Below the pieces are notes generated by a model. That model did not search any database. It was given only the letters and a program-made list of their open reading frames with translations, and was not told the DNA's origin. This document shows, one piece after another, positions 1-12,700 of a stretch of 64,000 nt of DNA (its first letter is position 1; each line of letters begins with the position of its first letter). Both the position numbers and the translations under genes were made by a program. Source of the DNA: Dipteronia dyeriana (taxonomy: Eukaryota; Streptophyta; Magnoliopsida; Sapindales; Sapindaceae). The stretch is from contig CM065300.1 of the NCBI GenBank assembly GCA_032871835.1, forward strand, positions 108,249,088-108,313,087, written 5' to 3'.

Positions 1-131
1 ATGTTGCTTAGCAACAATGTCCCTAGGAACCTTTGGTTGGGGCCATCAATACAGCTTGCTATATAGGAAATAGAGTCTTCCTAAGGCCTGATACAAGGCG
101 AACCATATATTAGTTATGGAAAGGTAAAATA
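1..131. other. unresolved flank left of the first LTR
   Basis: No open frame, RNA gene or repeat boundary that I recognise. It ends where homology to the family A LTR begins. It could be older repeat sequence or the edge of another element. Confidence 0.3.
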
Positions 132-2583
132 TGGGGATAATACTTAACAGCAAGAGTATAATAATGTATTAGACAATCTTTTCATATTAATAAAGTGATT
201 TCTAGAATAACAAATCTTAGTGATTTTATAATTTAGTTATTATATATGTCAAAAGTAATTAATCATAAGGTCAAAAGACTAGGAGAAATGAAGAATTATT
301 CGTACATTTGGATATGTATGAGGTAGACACAATTCTTTAGTTAGTCTTGAATAATATTCTCAACTTAAAATAAAGGTTAAGCGCCTTTATCTTGTTAAAT
401 TTGTAGATTCTTTTCCTAGCATTTGAGTGGGATCAAATGTGTTATGATGAGTCTAAAATCATCAAAGTGTAGTGTCTTTGGACAAAATAATCTAGTGCAC
501 TAGGTGCATTGAATAGGATTACAGTGAAATACTTTATCCAGAACCGTCAATGGATAAAATTTTTCACTTAAGGACAATCGGAGAGTCTATCTCAATCCTG
601 AGATAAATGATGGACTTACAGTTACAAGTGTTATCATTTGAGCCATCAATGAGTACGATTATATAGAATAGTTTATCCTCTATGGTTTGGTGGTATTCAT
701 TTGTTAACCGATAGAGCAATTCATTTATAGATATGGACATCGTGGATCCATTTATTAAATGTGAGCAGAGTGTCATCGTATAGATATTAAATCTTAAAGT
801 TAAGTTTTCAGTAGTGTCTATTGAAATATGGTTTTTGGACAAGTCAAATTATCCAAGTTCAAAAATGGTTTTTGGTCAAGTCAAATTATCCAAGTTCAAA
901 AATGTGGTCATACGAGTAAATACGGTAACTAGGAGAGCTATAGGTAGTCTTTGAGCTCTTGGCAATTACTGGTATTCTTCACGAGGATACACTATCTCCA
1001 ATAAGGTTGTCTAGGGTATGAATGAGGAATAATGACTTTTTCTATCTTCATTTAAGAGTTGATTTTTCGTTCTTTAGTGGAATGAACTAAAATTAATAGA
1101 TCGAACCTAAGTGGATCATTTGTTGAATGTGATTAGGTTATGTTTATTGACGCTTAAATTTAGATAGCCCGCCAAGATCCCCAATCCACACGAACTTGCA
1201 TAGATAACTTGATATATATTCTACTGGACCAATTTCTAGGTCCATCGAGAATTATTTTTGGATTTTGAAATCCAAAAGTTTTGGAGAGGTACGGTCATGT
1301 GTGATGATCTTCAAATACCTGGGATGGAAGGCCAAGGATATGGGAATCCTTAGGCGGCCCTAATGGGGTGTGATTAGCATTCTATTAATACATTAAAAAT
1401 ATAATTGGCACATTTTAATTAAATTGGTTGTTTAAATTATATTAATGTATTAATTTAAAGTAAGTAGACTTGTTTCTTTTTTAGTAAGAGTAGGTATAGT
1501 TCACATGTGGACATTTTATTAAAGTCCAATGGATTTAATAAAATAGAAAAACATTATTTTGTCCATACATTATGCTTGGGCGGCAAGGCTAGGATTATTA
1601 GCCTAGTCTAATGTTTTATTTTATTAATTAATGAAATATAATTTTATTTATTTATTTATTAACTATTTATTTAACTAAAAGTCAAAATCTTTTTCTAAGT
1701 AGGAGAAGGTCTCCTTTTGTCATACTATTGATGGTCATATGATAAGAATCGAAAACTTTATTTGATAAGTAGATAAATGAAAGGAATTTATTTATCTAGT
1801 CAAATTAGGAAGTATTTGATATCTATCAAAACTCTAATTGACAATTGGTGAAATTAGGAAGTTTTGTTAAAGTCACAATTAATTTATATTCAATATTTTA
1901 TTATTTGATAATACACTGGTGAGTTGGAATATGGTAGAATTTCAAAAGTTGAAAAGAGCTATGGTGAAAAACAAATCCTCCTTGTGCGAGGTTTTTTAGC
2001 CACAACACAAATCCTCCTTGTGTAAGGATTTGGCCACATATATATTTCCCCATCAAAGAATTCGGCCACCCTAGTTCTTGTGTAAGTATTTTTATATTTT
2101 GCTTTCCTTAATAAAAAAAAAATCTTCATCCAACTCATTGTGTGAGAATTCGGCCAAGGGAGAAAAGAAAGATAGGAGCGCATTATTTTCAAGAGTGCAC
2201 TACTAGCTTTTACATCAAAAGGTTTTGTGCACAACATTGAATTGGTTCACGTAAGTTTTCGATCAAAAGATCAAGAATTCAAAAGTGACAAAATGTTCTT
2301 TGTTTTTCTCTAGGAGGATTCAACATTGAAAAAGGCTTTGTTTTCCATCCTCAATTACACAATTCAAAGAAAGGGAGATCACACTCCTAGGTGATTCACA
2401 TTCGTGATTGGATTGGAAGATCTTACGGTTCCAATTCAACGCAACTTCAATCGTCACGAGAAAAATGTACGATACTTTTATTATATGTTAATTAATCAAA
2501 GGTTAAGGTTCTTTCTTTTAAAGGAATTTTTTTAAAATGTACCAATCCTATTTTTCCGCTTCTGCTGTGTGTTTTTTCCTTCA
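132..2583 (+). repeat. family A LTR (left LTR of A1)
   Basis: Begins with a degraded TGTTAGGATTATGCTC-like start and ends at TTCA just before a primer-binding-like site. It aligns over its length with the LTRs at 9750, 22688 and 55616. At about 2.45 kb it is close to the 2.3-kb family length. It carries the antisense short reading frame at 564-842 that recurs in most A LTRs. Confidence 0.85.
828..901 (+). repeat. 37-bp tandem duplication inside the LTR
   Basis: Two adjacent near-identical 37-bp units (828-864 and 865-901), differing at about one base. Other A LTRs have one unit at this place, so it is a local duplication of this copy. Confidence 0.85.
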
Positions 2584-2585
2584 AT

Positions 2586-2598
2586 TGGTATCTGAGCT
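2586..2598 (+). other. primer-binding site, degenerate
   Basis: Reads TGGTATCTGAGCT against TGGTATCAGAGCC in the other A copies. It is complementary to the 3' end of plant initiator-methionine tRNA, the usual primer of copia elements. It lies two bases after the LTR end. Confidence 0.8.
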
Positions 2599-2722
2599 TT
2601 GTTGTACCCTTGATTAATTGATGTATATATACACGGATCTATTTATTTTTATTGTAAATATGCATGTTTTGGAAAGAGATGGTACTTTTGGTATTCACAT
2701 ATATATTTATATTGGAATGTAT

Positions 2723-2768
<46 letters not shown>

Positions 2769-2800
2769 GTGATTTGTTATTGCTCGATTTTGGTCCTAGA

Positions 2801-2848
<48 letters not shown>

Positions 2849-3744
2849 TTGTAACAACAAGGGTGGCCTATCATCGCTATAATTTCCTTCTCGGTAGTTG
2901 CTAAGTTTTACTTTATTTTATTATTGTAATAAAAAAATTATGTTTTACTATATTCAAGTTTTGAAGAATCAAAGAATTGAAGAATTCAAAGCAGAAAAAG
3001 AAGCAGTGGAGTAACCCGGGGCAGCCGCACAAGGCTTCGGATGTGCAAGTACCCGGTCACGAGACCTTTGGATGAACGACCACTTGGTAACTTGTTCGCC
3101 AAGTTAAGATTATGTTTTTGTATTTCAAACAAATGTAATTTACTTGCTTTTCTAGGACAGACCAAAATTGTGGTTATTTATTTTTCTGTAAATATTGCAA
3201 TGTTTGTCATTGTTTGATAACATGTCATATAGAACAGGAGTGCCACTCATATATCTCTTCTGGTATGAACATGCATTGAATGGTTCAGGTATCTAATTGG
3301 TATCTAGATATCTTGGTAAATCATCTATGGAATTTAGCCACACGCCTTAGATAATTGAGTGGGAGAAGGTGTTTTGGAACACTTATGGCCTCCAAGTTTA
3401 GTTGAGTTTTATGTTTCGTGTGATAACCGCCCCCCCCCCCCCCCCCCCCCCCCCAAGGGGTATCCAAGAATGGAATTTAGCAAGATACTTCTTTACAAGG
3501 ATAGACTAGATAATTGACTCAAATGATATCTATTATCAAAGGAGGGATATTCGTGAGGGAATATATTGAAGGCCGATAACTTGGTAACACACTCAAGGTG
3601 GTTTTATTGATATCCTCCTATGAGTTCTTGTCAATAAAATCGCAAGGCTAAATTAAAAATATTGGTAGTTATGTTAACAATTAGGTGGGACCTAGTCCAA
3701 CTAGTAGATGGTGCGAACTCCTAAATAAGGCGTGACATTTATGG
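2599..3744 (+). other. untranslated leader of A1, first copy
   Basis: Non-coding leader homologous to 4887-5980 and 57960-59323. It holds two AT dinucleotide runs (2725-2762 and 2804-2844), a GC-rich patch near 3015-3090 and a 25-base C run at 3430-3454. The short frame predicted through the AT runs is an artefact of the repeat. Confidence 0.75.
3430..3454 (+). repeat. 25-nt cytosine homopolymer
   Basis: An uninterrupted run of C. The homologous leaders read CCTCCCAAGAGG (near 5572) and CCTCCCAACAGG (near 58868), so the run arose from a short C-rich stretch in this copy, or is an assembly error. Confidence 0.9.
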
Positions 3745-3931
3745 ATGTTGGTAGTTATGACTTTTATAATATTTTTTAAATTTAGAAATCATGACCCATC
3801 CCTAATCAACATCCTAAAAGATAATACTTTAACTAGTGATAATTATGTCACTTGGAAAAGGAAAATTGGGTTGTTGCCGCAAGATGAAAAGCATAAGTTT
3901 GTTCTCTGTACCCCTAAACAACTTGCTAAGT
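3745..3931 (+). pseudogene. Gag N-terminal fragment (copia A1, first copy)
   Basis: This is the start of copia Gag, the structural protein of the virus-like particle. From about 3790 it encodes SLINILKDNTLTSDNYVTWK, the usual Gag N-terminal pattern, followed by HKFVL. One base is missing after the expected ATG ACC CCA relative to 5981. The frame stops matching Gag near 3925, where it enters LTR sequence at a short shared stretch (AGTTGAATTAGGAGTCTTGG). It is a broken end at a recombination junction, not a gene. Confidence 0.75.
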
Positions 3932-4871
3932 TGAATTAGGAGTCTTGGAGTAGGATAAAATTCATTTAGAAAAAAGATTTTTAACCACCAAGTAAATCCA
4001 CCTAAGGAAAGAATTCTTAACAGTCAAGTAAATCTTTCTTAGGAAAGGATTTGTGATCCTAAAATATATTCTTATGAATTTCGGCTAGCCATATATATAT
4101 ATATATAAATATAAGAGGATAGAATTTCTTTAAGAAAAGAATTCTTAACTACCAAATAAATATACTTAAGGAAATGATTCTTGCCAACCAAGTAAATCCT
4201 TCTTAGGAAAGGATTTGTGATCCTATATATATACCCTTGTGAATTTCGGCAAGCCCAATGATTTTAGAGTGAAAATTTTGGTCAACGTAAGTATTTTCTA
4301 AGAGAGGATTTTGCTTGGCAAGAGAGAATTTTGAGAGAGAAAAATTTAGTATTTTACTCTAAACAAAATTCAATCAACTCTAAGATATAGGGTGTAGAAT
4401 TCGGTCAAGGGGAAAAGAGAAATAGAGACCGTTTTTGTTTTCCATAGTACACTAGTATCCTTTACATCAAAAAGGTTTTGTGTACAACATCGAATCAAGG
4501 TTCACGCGAGTTTCAATCAAATTGATTGTTAATTCACAAGTGGCCGGACGTTCTTGTTTTTTCTTTTGGAGGATATTTGTATTTAACAAAGAAATAGATT
4601 TTGTTTGTTTCCATCCTTAGGTATATAATTTGAAGAAAGGGGGCCTATATTCCTAGGTGTTTCACGTTCATGATTGGATTGAAAGATCTTGCGGAATCAA
4701 TTCGGCACTTGTTCAATCTTCACAAGAAAAAGGTACAACACTTTTATAAACATCAATTAATCTGGGGTTAAGGTTCTTGTTATTTAAAAGAGAAACTTTT
4801 TTATTTATACACAAACCCTAATTATTAATAAATTTTCTTACGCTTCCCCTGTGCGTGGTTTTTTCCCTGCA
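3932..4871 (+). repeat. 3' part of a family A LTR, embedded in A1
   Basis: Matches the last 940 bp of A LTRs (compare 57132-57944) and ends at TGCA before an intact primer-binding site. The 5' 1.4 kb of this LTR is missing. It joins directly to the truncated gag start, so it marks a partial tandem duplication of LTR tail, leader and gag start. Confidence 0.8.
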
Positions 4872-4873
4872 AT

Positions 4874-4886
4874 TGGTATCAGAGCC
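4874..4886 (+). other. primer-binding site (initiator Met tRNA)
   Basis: TGGTATCAGAGCC, two bases after the LTR end: the standard plant copia primer site, intact here. Confidence 0.9.
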
Positions 4887-5010
4887 TAGTTGGACCCTTG
4901 ATTAATTGATGTATGTGTTCGTGAATCTTTTTCTTTTTATTGTATATATGCATGTTTTAGAAAGAGATGACACTCTAGGTATTCGTATTTATATTTACAT
5001 TAGAATGTAT

Positions 5011-5045
<35 letters not shown>

Positions 5046-5980
5046 GTGGTTTGTTATAGCTCAATTTTGGCCATAGAATTTCAATGTATTTTGTTTTGGG
5101 ATTGAAACAGGAAGGGTGGCATGGCAGCCCTTTATGGGATTGTGGCCTGCGCACGCCCATGGGTAAGGGCCAAGGGTGCGAACACCCATGTGAGGCGGCT
5201 GAGAGAGTCCGAACGATGAAGGTCACATGAAGACTTGTTTGCCATGAAAGGAGTTTTTTTTGTATTCCAAGACATGCAATTTACTTGATTTTCTAGGATG
5301 GACAAAAATTGAAGCTATTTATATTTGTTATAAATATTGCAGTGTTTGTCATTGTTTGATAACATATCATATAGAATAGGAGTGCCACTCATATATCTCT
5401 TTTGGTATGAACATACATTGAATGGTTTAAGTATCTACATTGCCATCTAGATAACTTGGTAAATCATTCTTTAGAATTCGATCACACCCCTTAAATAATT
5501 AAGTGGGAGAAGGTGTTTTGGAACACCTACGCCCTCCAAGTTTAGTTGAGCTTTATGTTTCGTGTAATAACCTCCCAAGAGGTACTCAAGAATGGAATTT
5601 AGCAAGATACTTCCTTACAAGGATAGACTAGACAATTATCCCAAACGACATCTACTCCCAAGGGAGGGATATTCGTGAGGGATTATATTGAAGGTCGATA
5701 ACTTGGTAACACACTCAATGTAATTTTATTAATATCCTCCCAAGAGTTCTTTTTAATAAAATTGCAAGGCTAAAATTGAAAACGTTGGTTGTTATGTTAA
5801 TAATTAGGTGGGACCTAGTCCAACTAGTAAGTTGTGCGAACTCCTAAAGGAGGCGTGACATTTATTGGTTCTGGATCACCGTTGAATTTTTACGATTGAA
5901 TTATTTAATTCAAGATAAATACTCGAAAGTGCTTTATCTTGATTATTTACTTATATAATTTTTGTTGATATAATGAAATC
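4887..5980 (+). other. untranslated leader of A1, second copy
   Basis: Non-coding. It holds an AT run (5013-5042) and a GC-rich patch (5115-5200) with short inverted repeats. It is roughly 10% divergent by eye from the leader at 2599-3744 and more distantly matches 57960-59323. Confidence 0.75.
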
Positions 5981-6760
5981 ATGACCCCATCCCTAATCAA
6001 CATCCTAAAAGATAATACTTTAACTGATGATAATTATGTCACATGGAAAAGGAAAACTGGGTTGTTATTGCAAGCTGAAAAACATAAATTTGTTACATCT
6101 ATTCATTAACCACCAAACTAATGAATCTACTCAGGAGCAAAGAGATGAGTATCAATAGTGGAAGTCTTCAGATGAGATGACTAAATGTACGTTACATTAT
6201 GGCCATCATCTCCGACGTGTTGCAACATCAACATGAAGGAATGGAGACTGCTACTGATATAATGATGTCTCTAGAGGAGATGTTTGCTATGAGGTCTAGA
6301 ACAACTAAGAGAGAGGCAGTGACTACTTTCATGAATCTTAGGATGAAACCTGGACAGGCTGTGAAAGATAACATGATGAAAGTCATAGCACATCTCAACA
6401 TTGCTAAACTGAATGATGCTGAGATAGATGGTGAGACAAAAAAATGACTTGATTGTTAGCTCACTATCAGATTCCTTTAATCAGTTCAAGTTGGACTACT
6501 CCTTGAACAATAAGGAATACACCTTGCAAGGCCTGATGCAATATGTTCAAAGCACCAAGATAATCCATGTGAAAAGCAAGGGTCAAGAGGTTCATATGCT
6601 TGGTAAGTTGCTACTGTTAAAGACTCGTAAGAAGGTTAAGAGACAATAGAAGAAAAAACAACTTGGGCCTTCTTAGAAGGAGATTAAGAAAGTAACCAAG
6701 ATCAAAGGGAAATGTTTCCTTTTTGGTGAAAAGGGTCAAAGGAATAGACTGAATAAGAAT
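5981..6760 (+). pseudogene. copia A1 Gag, broken
   Basis: Gag forms the particle in which reverse transcription takes place. The likely start is the ATG at 5981, aligned with other Gags at TPSLINILKDNTL. The first in-frame stop comes near 6107. The best-preserved part is 6199-6447 (EEMFAMRSRTTKREAVTTFM), continuing in another frame at 6428-6649 (LKLD-type motif, LQGLMQYVQ), so there is a frameshift near 6440. The CCHC zinc knuckle survives only as KCFLFGEKGQ near 6712-6741: the second Cys has become Phe and the His has become Gln. The first ATG, at 5973, reads into a stop after three codons and was not chosen. Confidence 0.9.
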
Positions 6761-8110
6761 GAATTCAACTTGCGTTTAGGCAACAGAGCATTGGTGTCTT
6801 CTAGTGCTGTGGGAGATATTAGAATTAGTATAGATTCTTATTTGGTATTTAGATCTAATAAACGTTGATTATGTACCACAATTCAAGAAGAATTTAATTT
6901 CCATTTCTTGTTAAAATAAATTTGGATATTCGGTTACTATTAATAAAGGTTTTATTATTAGTAAGAATAACAAATTCGTTTGCAAAGGTACATTGGAAAA
7001 TGGTTTATTCTACTTGGATTGAAATATCTCTCACTTGTTAGACATGGAATCAATGGAACTTAATCATAAAAGAGTAAAATTATCAAAAGATGAAACCTAC
7101 CTATGGCATTTGCGCCTAGGTCATATTAACCTTAATAGGATTAAAAGATTGGTTAGTGACGGACGTCTAAGTGACTTAAAGGTTGATGATCTACCAACTT
7201 GTGTATCTTGTTTGGAAGGTAAAATGACCAAAAGGTCGTTTTCGACCAAAGGCACAAGAGCCATCGAATGTGTAGGATTGATACATACTGATGTGTGTGG
7301 ACCTATGAGCATTCAAGCTAGAGGTGGATATGAGTACGTCATCACTTTCACGGATGATTACTCAAGATTTGGTTATGTGTATCTCATGAGACATAAGTCA
7401 GATGCTTTTGAAATGTTCAAAGCATTTAAAGCTACGGTTGAAAATCAGCTTGAGAAACGCATAAAAATCTTGAGGTCTGATCATGCTGGAGAATATCTAT
7501 CTAGTGAGTTTTAGCAATATCTTATTGATAATGGGATAGTTTCTCGGTTTTTTGCACCAAGCACACCTTAAAAAAATGGGGTGGCAGAAATGAGAAATAG
7601 AACTCTTTTGGACATGGTTAGGTTTATGTTGAGTTATTCAACGCTCCCTAATTCTTTTTGGGGATATGTTTTACAAACTGCAATGTACATTCTTAACGAT
7701 GTATCATCTAAGTCGGTTCCAAAAACACCGTATGAGTTGTGGACCGGGAAGCCTAGTTTACAACACTTAAGGATATTTGGATGTCCTAGGCACGTGTTAA
7801 AAGGAAAGACAAAAAAGATAGAGTCCCGTTCAGAAACATGTATATTTGTAGGGTATCCAAATGGAACAAAAGGATATTATTTTTTTAGTCCTTCAGATCT
7901 TAAAGTATTTGTTTCGACAAATGCTAAATTTCTGGAAAAAGACTATATGAAAAATTTTGTGCCTAAAATTAGAATTGTCCTGAATGAGATTTTAGGAGAT
8001 ACAATTCCACAAGAGGTTTCGCAACCAAGCCCGATTGTAAGTTCCGTACCAACACAAGATCAAAAATCTACCATACCTCATCGTAGTGGGAGGTTTGTTA
8101 GACAACCCGA
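6761..8110 (+). pseudogene. copia A1 Pol: protease remnant, pre-integrase and integrase
   Basis: Integrase inserts the cDNA into the host genome. After the Gag knuckle the sequence jumps straight to LRLGN and AVGDIRI, which belong to the C-terminal side of the protease region. No D-S/T-G active site is present. The pre-integrase segment NLISIS follows near 6890. The integrase zinc site is HLRLGH plus CVSC (7105-7215). The catalytic triad is visible as HTDVCGP, LRSDHAGEY and [10 protein letters not shown], with the usual Arg after the second Asp changed to His. Stops lie at 6912-6914, 7020-7022, 7512-7514 and 7569-7571. From 7581 the frame is open to 8474 and carries the [13 protein letters not shown] segment. 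The 7020 and 7512 stops also occur in copy A2. Confidence 0.93.
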
Positions 8111-8139
8111 GAGATACATCAGTCTAGGAGAATCTGTAG

Positions 8140-9740
8140 AGAATCTTTTGGATGACAATGATCCCTATACGTACAAGGAAGTAATGGAAGATGTTGATTG
8201 TCGCCATTGGCAAAAGGAAATGCAATCCGAAATTGAATCTATGTTCAAAAATAAAGTCTGGTCTCTTATAGACTTTTCAAAAGGGATAAAACCCATCAGG
8301 TGTAAATGGTTATACAAGAGGAAAAGAGGAATGGATGGGAATGTGGAAACCTTTAAAGCTAGATTCGTAGCTAAATGTTATACACAAAAGAAAGGTATCG
8401 ATTATAAAGAACCTTCTCTCCTGTGGCCATGCTTAAAACTATTGGGATACTCTTATCCATTGTGGCATCTCTAGACCTAGAGATTTGGCAAATATACATC
8501 AAGACAGCTTTTCTTAATAGAAGTCTTTACGAAAGTATCTACATGATGCAACCAGAAGAATTCATTGAAAAAGGCCAAGAGGAAAGGGTATGCAAGTTGT
8601 AAAGATCCATATATGGATTGAATCAAACATCCAGATCCTGGAACATAAGGTTCAATCAAGCCGTGAAAAGTTTTGAATTTATTCAAAACCTTGACGAACC
8701 TTGTGTATACAAAAGGATTAAAGGCGACAAGTTGGTTTTTCTGGTTCTTTACATTGATGATATACTACTCATCAGAAACGATGTAGGTGTATTGACATCA
8801 ATAAAAGAATGGTTAGCAAAACAATTTGATATGAAGAACTTAGGAGAAACAAGTTATATTCTTGGTATCCAAGTCATAAGGAATAGAAAGAATAGAACGA
8901 TTGCATTATCCCAAGCTTCATACATAGATAAATTCTTGTCTAGGTTTTCCATGCAAGATTTCAAGAAAGGTATGTTACCTTTCAGACATGGAATCAAACT
9001 TTTTAAGGAACAAGTTCCTAGGAATGAGCATGAAGAGCAATTCATGAGTAGGGTTTCATATGCATCGGCAGTTGGAAGTCTCTTGTATACAGTGCTCTGC
9101 ACTAGACCAAATATTTATTTTACTGTGGGCATAGTTAGCAGGTTTCAATCGAAGCCTGGTCCTGATAACTAGACGACAGTCAAGCATATTTTTAAGTATA
9201 TTAGGAGAACGAGAGATTATATGCTTGTATACTCTAGAGGGGATTTAATTCCCGTTGGGTATACAGATTCTGATTTTTAGTCAGATTCTAACTCTAGAAG
9301 ATTAACATCAGGATCTGTGTTTACTATTGGAGGAGGGGCAGTCATATAGAGAGTATCAAGCAATCTTGTATTGCCGATTCCACTATGGAAGCCGAGTATG
9401 TTGCCGTGTGTGAGGCTGCTAAAGAGGTTGTTTGTCTCTGCCAATTTTTGATTGACTTGGAAGTGGTTCCTGATGTAAATACGCAGATCACTATCTACTG
9501 GGACAATAGTGGAGCAGTGACTAATTCAAGAGAACCAAGAAGTCATAAGAGAGGGAAACACATTGAAAGAAAGTATAACCTTCTGAGGGAAATTGTACAT
9601 AGGGGTAACGTGACGATTACCAAGATCGCGTAAGAAGAAAATCTAGCGGATCCCTTTTCAAAGGGTCTTCCACAAAAGAGTTTTGATGGGCATCTAGAGA
9701 ATATAGGGATGAGAGATATGACACATTTTCTATAGAGCAA
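8140..9740 (+). pseudogene. copia A1 Pol: reverse transcriptase and RNase H
   Basis: These domains copy the element RNA into DNA and remove the RNA strand. RT begins near [17 protein letters not shown] and KAMQSEIE-type residues. A one-base loss between 8410 and 8411 breaks the frame at the conserved TFSPV block; the same loss occurs in A2. The active-site motif is YIDD (8751-8762), a variant of the usual YVDD. A TAA at about 8600 interrupts the frame before SIYGLNQTSRSWN. RNase H follows (9385-9633) with MEAEYVAVCEA, DNSGAV and HIERKY, then a stop and DPFSKGLPQKSF. The C-terminal residues end just before the polypurine tract. Confidence 0.94.
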
Positions 9741-9749
9741 GTGGGAGAT
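9735..9749 (+). other. polypurine tract
   Basis: GAGCAAGTGGGAGAT lies immediately before the LTR start TGTTAGG. This is the usual primer for plus-strand DNA synthesis in copia elements. Confidence 0.9.
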
Positions 9750-12700
9750 TGTTAGGATTATGCTCAATAGCAAGAGTATAATAATGTATTTGACAATCTT
9801 TTCATATTAATAAAGTGATTTCTATTTTAACAAATCTTATAGCATTTATAGTTTAATTATTATAATTGTCAAAAATAAATAATCATAAGGTCAAAAGACT
9901 ATGAGAAAAGAAGAATTGTTTATACATCTAGATATGTATGAGGTAGACACAGTTCTTTAAATAGTCTTGAATAATATTCCTAACTTAAGATAAAGGTTCG
10001 GCACCTTTATCTTGTTAAAGTTGTAGATTATTTTGCTAGCATTTGAGTGGGATCAAATGTGTTATGATGAGTCTAAAATCATCAAAGTGTGGTGTCTTTG
10101 GGCAAAATAATCTAGTGCACTAGATGCATTGAATTGGATCACAATGAAATACTTTATCTAGAACCATCAATAGAAAAAAAAAATTCATTTGAAGACAATC
10201 GAAGAGTCTATCTCAATCCTTAGATAAATGATGGACTTATGGTTGCAAGTGTTATCATTTGAGCTATCAACGAGTACGATTATATAGCATAGTCTATCCT
10301 CGATAGTTTGGTGGTATTCATTTGTTAATCGATAGAAGACTTCATTTATAGACATGGATATCGTGGCTCCATTTATTAAATGAGAGTAGAATATCATCAT
10401 ATGGATGTTTTAAGGTGTTGGATATTAAATCTTAACGTTAAGTTTTCAATAGTGTCTATTGAAACATGGCTTCTGGCAAGTCAAAATATCCAAGTTCAAA
10501 ATATGGTCATATGAATAAATATGGTAAACTTGGAGAGCAATAGGCGGTATATGAGCTCTTGGCGATTACTGGTATTCTTCACGGGGATACACTTTCTCCA
10601 ATAAATTTGTCTAGGGTATGAATGAGTGACATCAACTTATTCTATCTTTATTTAAGAATTCAATTTTAGTTCTTTAGTTGAATGAACTAAAATTAAATAG
10701 ATCGGACCTAAGCGATTCATTTGTTGATTGTGATTGGGTTGTGTCTATTGGAGCTTAAATTTAGATAGCCCGCCAAGATCCTCAATCCACACGAACTTGC
10801 ACGGATCACTTGATATATTCTATCGGACCGATTTAGGGGTCCATTTAGAATTGTATTAAGGCATGTGAACTTGTTTCTTTTTGTAAGAATAGGTCTAGTT
10901 CACATGTGGAATTTTTTATTAAGGTCCAATAGATTTAATAAAATATGAAAAATAATATATGGCCCATATATATGGTATGGGCGGCAAAGCTAATTAGAAT
11001 AGCTTAATTATATTATTTTTTATTTTATTATTTAATTAAATGGAAATTAATTAATTTGTTGAAGGGATTTGAAGACAATCGGAGAGTCTATCTCTATCTT
11101 GAGATAAATGATGGACTTATGGTTGCAAGTGTTATCATTTGTGCTATCAATGAGTACGATTATATAGCATAGTCTATCCTCGATAGTTTGGTGGTATTCA
11201 TTTGTTAATCGATAGAGGACTTCATTTATAGATATGGACATCGTGGCTCCATTTATTGAATGAGAGTATAATACCATCATATGGATGTTTTGAGGTATTG
11301 GATATTAAATCTTAACGTTAAGTTTTCAATAGTGTCTATTGAAACATGGCTTCTGGACAAGTCAAAATATCCAAGTTCAAAATGTGATCATATGAGTAAA
11401 TATGGTAACTTGGAGAGCTATAGGCGGTCTATGAGCTCTTGGCGATTACTGGTATTCTTCACGAGGATACACTTTCTCCTATAAGGTTGTCTAGGGTATG
11501 AATGAGTAACATCAACTTATTCTATCTTTATTTAAGAGTTCAATTTTAGTTCTTTAGTGGAATGAACTAAAATTAATAGATCGGACCTAAGTGAATCATT
11601 TATTGATTGTGATTGGGTTGTGTCTATTGGAGCTCAAATTTAGATAGCACGTCAAGATCCCCAATCCACACAAACTTGTATGGATCACTTGATATATTCT
11701 ACCAGACCAATTTAGAGGTCCATCTAGAATTGTATTAAGACATGTGAACTTGTTTCATTTTGTAAGAATAGGTCTAGTTCACATATGGACTTTTTATAAA
11801 GGTCCAATGGATTTAATAAAATAAGAAAAATAATATATTGGCCCATATACATTTTTTGGGCAGCAAGATTATTGAGAATAGCTTAATTATATTATTTTTA
11901 TTTTATTATTTAATTAAATAGAAATTAATTAATTTATTGATTAATTAATTATTTAATTAAAAGTCAAAATCCTTTTCCTAGTAGGAGTTGGTCTCCTAAA
12001 ATTATACTATTGTTGGTAGTATAATTAATATTAAAGACTATACTTGATAAGTAGACAAATAAAATGAATTATTTATCTAATCAAATTAGAAAATCTTTAA
12101 TATGGTTACAAATACACTATTGAGTTGGATTAGGAGTCTTGGTTGAGGATAGAATTCTTTTTTGAAAAGGATTTTTAACCACCAAGTAAATCTACCTAAG
12201 TAAAGGATTCTTAACTACCAAGTAAATACTTCTTAAGAAAGGATTTGTGATCCTTCTTACGAAAGGATTTGTGATCCTAATCTATATCCTATGAAATTCG
12301 GCCAACCCATGTATATATACAAAAGGATAGAATTCCTTTTAGATAAGGATTCTTAACTACTAAATAAATCCACCTAAGGAAAGGATTCTTGTCAACCAAG
12401 TAAATCCTTCTTGGGAAAGGATTTATGATCCTATATATATGTGTGTATGATTTTCAGCTAGCCCTAAGATTCTTAGAGTAAAAATTTTGGCCAACCTAAG
12501 TGTTTTCTAAGAGAGAATTTTGCTTGGCAAGAGAGAATTTTGAGAGAGAAAAATTTAGTATTTTACTCAAGACAAAATTCAATCAACTCTAAGATATAGG
12601 GAGTGGAATTCAGCCAAGGAGAAAAGAGAAAATGAGAACTTTTTTGTTTTTTATAGTATACTAGTATCCTTTACATCAAAAGGGTTTTGTGTACAAAATC

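Noticed and set aside
2664..2882. Open frame with Ile/Tyr repeats
   Set aside because: It is the translation of AT dinucleotide runs in the A1 leader.
11281..11484. Sense-strand frame recurring in A LTRs (MDVLRYWILNLNVKF type)
   Set aside because: Open in only three or so copies and starting at the LTR palindromic CATCATATGGATG stretch; weaker than the antisense frame and probably chance.
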